Positions 61,512-64,000 of a stretch of 64,000 nucleotides of DNA are shown in pieces. The position numbers and the translations under genes are program-made. Origin of the DNA: CAWIJJ01 sp963836405 (GTDB lineage: Bacteria > Acidobacteriota > Terriglobia > Bryobacterales > Bryobacteraceae); the NCBI GenBank assembly GCA_963836405.1, contig CAWIJL010000011.1, positions 1-64,000 on the forward strand, written 5' to 3'. The notes beneath the pieces are model-generated. The model was not told the DNA's origin. It saw only the letters and a list, made by a program, of their open reading frames with translations, and did not search any database. Each line of letters begins with the position of its first letter. Positions within the stretch are counted from its first letter, which is position 1.

Positions 61512-61847
61512 GGCGGCGGCTACCCAGATCGCAGGTGAGCGCGAAGGCGCCCGTGGTCCCCGCCAGCGTCAGCCGGGTGCGCGAGCACGTCCGCCCGCAT
61601 GCGGACGCCGATTTCGCGCGCCGCGCCGGCTGACGTTTTACGCCTTGACGCACTGAGGCGGCGGCTACTCGCCAACTGCCCTTTCGCTCACCTGGTAGAG
61701 CGGCGACCCAGATCGCAGGTGGCGAAGGCGCCCGCGGTCCCGCCAGCGTCAGCTGGGTGCGCGAGCACGTCGGCCCGCATGCGGACGCCGATTTCGCGCG
61801 GGCGCCGGCTGACGTTTTACGCCTTGACGCACTGAGGCGGCGGCTAC
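61494..61847. repeat. Mosaic tandem repeat derived from two convergent gene ends
   Basis: A 30-bp sequence beginning TACGCCTTGACGCAC occurs exactly at 61494-61523, 61639-61668 and 61818-61847. It contains the last codons and stop of the DUF4159 gene and the inverted stop of the permease gene. The DNA between copies (61524-61638 and 61669-61817) is shrunken permease 3' sequence: read on the minus strand, the second unit gives PREIGVRM, ADVL, GTAGAFA in order, as in the intact permease, with short pieces lost. The DUF4159 gene ends in copy 1 and the permease in copy 3. Confidence 0.8.
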
Positions 61848-64000
61848 TCGCCGCGCAGCGCGATGGCCGGATCCACGAGGGTTGCCCGCCGCGCCGGCAG
61901 CCACACCGCCGCCAGAGCGGCCGCGACCAGAACGAGTGCGGCCGCGGCAAACACTGCCGGGTCGGTGGCGCTCACATGGTACAGCAGCGATCCCAGGTAG
62001 CGGGTCAGCGCGAACGCTCCCGCGGTCCCCACCGCAATTCCCGCCAGGGTAAGCCTGGCCCCGCTGAGGAGCACATCCCGGAGCACGTCCGCGGGTCGCG
62101 CGCCGAGGGCCATCCGCACGCCGATTTCGCGGGTGCGCCGGCTGACGTCGAAGGCCATCACGCCGTAGATTCCCACCGCGGCTAGCAGCAGGGCCATGGC
62201 CGCGAAACCCGCGAGCAGGGTGGCCGAAAAGCGTGGCTGCCATTGCGCGCGCGCCACCACTTGTTCCATGGAGAGCACGCTCGCGAGCGGCAGGTCGCGG
62301 TCCAGCGACCAGACGGCTTCTTCCACCGCCGTGGCCACGCCGAGCGGGTTGCGCGCCGTGCGCACCACCAGGGTCAGGTACCGCTGAATGTCCTCGGGGT
62401 TCTGCTCCTGCGGGAAGTAGAATTCCGCCGCGGGCGTTGCGCCCCAGTCCGCCTGCCCGGAGTCCTTGACGATTCCCGCCACCGTGTACCAGGGATTTTC
62501 GGCTGAACTGCCCAGTCGGATCCGCTTTCCCAGAGCGTCCTCGCCCGGCCAGTACATGGCGGCCATCGTCTGGTTGATCACGACCACGCGGGGAGCCGAG
62601 CCGGTGTCCCGCTCGTCGATGTCGCGGCCGCGCAGCAGCGGGATCCGCATAGTGCGGAAGTAGCCGGGGAAGATGGTACGAAAGGCGGCTTGCGGCCGTG
62701 CAGAAGGTGCGGGCGCGGGACGCCCCTCTACGGCAAAGCTGAAGGTCCACAGGTCGCCGGCCAGGGGCAGGTGATTGATCCCGCTGGCGGACTCGACACC
62801 CGGCACGGCGCGCACGCGTTCGAGCGCCTCCTTGTAGAAGGCGTTGCGACGTTCGGGGGTGGCGGCCTGGGGCGAACCGGTCAGCACCAGCCGCATGGTC
62901 AAGACGTTCCGCGGGTCGAAGCCGGCGTCCACACGCCCAAGCTGGGTCAGGCTGCGCAGCATCAGCCCCGCCCCGGCCACCAGCACCAGGGAAACCGCCA
63001 CCTCGCCGGCCACCAGCAGGCGGCGCAGCGGGGTTCTGGCCGCTTCCGAGGAGCGCCCGCTCTCTTTGAGCGCGGCGTGAAGATCGAGGCGCGAGGCACG
63101 CAGGGCCGGGATCATGCCGAACAGGATCGCCGTGGCGCACGAAATGGCCGCGGTGAAGGCGAGCACCGCTGTGCCCATCCCGATCTCCTGAAATCGGGGC
63201 AGCGCGAAGCGGCTGGCCTCGCCGATGTTTGCCGCCAGCGCGCTCAGCGCCCACGATGCGAGCACGATGCCGCAAGCCGCGCCCGCGGCCGAAAGCAGCA
63301 CGCTCTCAAACAGCAACTGCCGGACCAGGCGTCCCCGCCCTGCTCCCAGGGCGAGCCGTAGGGCGATCTCGCGGCGGCGTCCGCCGGCACGCGCCAGCAG
63401 CAGGTTGGCCACGTTGGCGCAGACGATTAGGAGCAGGAACGCCACCGCGCCGGCGAGCACGCCCAGCGCTTGCCGCACGCGTCCCACTGTGACTTCGGCG
63501 AGCGCGGTCACACGCGCTCCGCGGTCCTGGTTCGAATCCGGATAGGCTTGTGCCAGACGCTGCGCGATGCCGCCCATTTCAGCGGCCGCGGATTCGATCG
63601 TGGTTCCGTCCTTCAGCCGGGCGAATACGCGCAGGGAGCGGCCGTTGCGGTCCGTCATGCGCCTCGGCGAAAATTCCAGCGGCGCCCACAGCTCTGTCTT
63701 CACCGCCCAGAATGGAGGAAAGCGGAATGATCGCGGCATCACGCCGATCACCTGATAGCGTTCGCCGTTCAGCGTGATCGTCCGTCCCAGCACCGTCGCA
63801 TCGCCCGCGAACCGGCGCTGCCAAAGCGTATAGCTCAGCAGCACCACGCGCGCGCCTTCGTCGCCCGCATCGAAGCCGCGGCCGATCAGCGGCTGCGAGC
63901 GCAGCACCTTCAGCAGCGACGTTGAGACATGCAGGCCATCGACCTCCTCCGGCCTGTCGCCGCCGGTCAGCGACGCTCCAAACATTTCGGCCGCCGCGAT
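61844..64000 (-). CDS. MacB/FtsX-type ABC permease (ADOP type), 5' end outside window
   Basis: The visible 718 residues begin inside the first periplasmic domain (AEMFGASLTGGDRPEEVDGL) and include the first FtsX region (LAGAVAFLLLIVCANVANLL, RRREIALRLALGAGRGRLVR), the second periplasmic domain and the final helices (RREIG-type SRRTREIGVRMALGARPADV, GTAGAFALTRYLGSLLY). It ends ARRATLVDPAIALRGE. The stop lies in the third copy of the repeat at 61818-61847. Upstream genes such as a PadR cannot be seen. Confidence 0.93.
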   Translation of the reverse strand: MAAAEMFGASLTGGDRPEEVDGLHVSTSLLKVLRSQPLIGRGFDAGDEGARVVLLSYTLWQRRFAGDATVLGRTITLNGERYQVIGVMPRSFRFPPFWAVKTELWAPLEFSPRRMTDRNGRSLRVFARLKDGTTIESAAAEMGGIAQRLAQAYPDSNQDRGARVTALAEVTVGRVRQALGVLAGAVAFLLLIVCANVANLLLARAGGRRREIALRLALGAGRGRLVRQLLFESVLLSAAGAACGIVLASWALSALAANIGEASRFALPRFQEIGMGTAVLAFTAAISCATAILFGMIPALRASRLDLHAALKESGRSSEAARTPLRRLLVAGEVAVSLVLVAGAGLMLRSLTQLGRVDAGFDPRNVLTMRLVLTGSPQAATPERRNAFYKEALERVRAVPGVESASGINHLPLAGDLWTFSFAVEGRPAPAPSARPQAAFRTIFPGYFRTMRIPLLRGRDIDERDTGSAPRVVVINQTMAAMYWPGEDALGKRIRLGSSAENPWYTVAGIVKDSGQADWGATPAAEFYFPQEQNPEDIQRYLTLVVRTARNPLGVATAVEEAVWSLDRDLPLASVLSMEQVVARAQWQPRFSATLLAGFAAMALLLAAVGIYGVMAFDVSRRTREIGVRMALGARPADVLRDVLLSGARLTLAGIAVGTAGAFALTRYLGSLLYHVSATDPAVFAAAALVLVAAALAAVWLPARRATLVDPAIALRGE

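Noticed and set aside
1..64000. CRISPR arrays, rRNA or tRNA genes
   Set aside because: No regularly spaced direct repeats and no tRNA or rRNA-like sequence were found in the intergenic regions.

Overview
The window is GC-rich bacterial DNA that looks like Acidobacteriota of the Solibacter/Bryobacter type. The marks are three long MacB/FtsX-type permeases (one with a PadR repressor gene in front and an N-terminal extension), a SusC-like receptor with a carboxypeptidase-regulatory N-terminal domain, two DUF4159 proteins, many Tat-exported or lipid-free secreted carbohydrate enzymes, 'SWKEIA' helix-turn-helix sensor proteins, and several exported TPR proteins. This taxonomic guess is inference from gene content; no rRNA or tRNA gene is visible.

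Layout. 1-4300: a frameshifted secreted-protein gene running off the left edge, then two stacked insertion sequences (a dead ISNCY/IS1202-like element and an apparently intact IS110-family element) enclosed by a 17-bp direct repeat. 4349-14628: an HTH/TPR regulator, an exported POTRA/HEAT-like protein, a Tat-exported TIM-barrel protein with a DUF4159 gene behind it, a DUF1223 thioredoxin-like protein divergent from an ECF sigma/anti-sigma pair, and a PadR-permease operon with a clear operator. 14688-16233: a ribbon-helix-helix/MazF toxin-antitoxin pair with its own operator, followed by gene debris. 16277-21186: a Gfo/Idh/MocA oxidoreductase, a PA14-containing GH3 beta-glucosidase and an HXXEE membrane protein. 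20409-21841 also holds fragments of GNAT, TonB C-terminal and kelch genes.

21856-41605 is an exopolysaccharide locus. Two genes (O-antigen ligase/polymerase-like and a TPR protein) point left. Fourteen genes point right as one tightly packed operon: FecR/Big-like protein, UpxY-type antiterminator, RHH protein, Wza, Wzc-type kinase, Wzx, GT2, Wzy, three GT4 transferases, AsnB, an NDP-sugar epimerase and a WecA-type initiating transferase. A promoter, a leader and a terminator-like hairpin with a T-run lie before the first gene, so the encoded NusG-like protein may act on its own leader.

41485-56931 holds an exported barrel-like protein, a Tat-exported sulfatase, two sialidase-like (BNR) proteins, a second permease, a broken HTH/FG-GAP sensor gene, an ECF sigma factor, an XRE-cupin regulator, an exported TPR protein, an MFS transporter, a GT4 transferase and an alpha/beta-hydrolase. 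57081-64000 holds a TonB-dependent receptor gene with one nonsense codon and five frame changes, a second DUF4159 gene, a tandem repeat made from the ends of two convergent genes, and a third permease running off the right edge.

Many genes overlap by ATGA or GTGA. Several genes for exported proteins lack a Shine-Dalgarno sequence and have a -10-like hexamer 6-9 nt before the start, which suggests leaderless mRNAs. Pseudogenes are frequent near both ends and in 15-16 kb and 20-22 kb, as expected of a large, repeat-rich acidobacterial genome.
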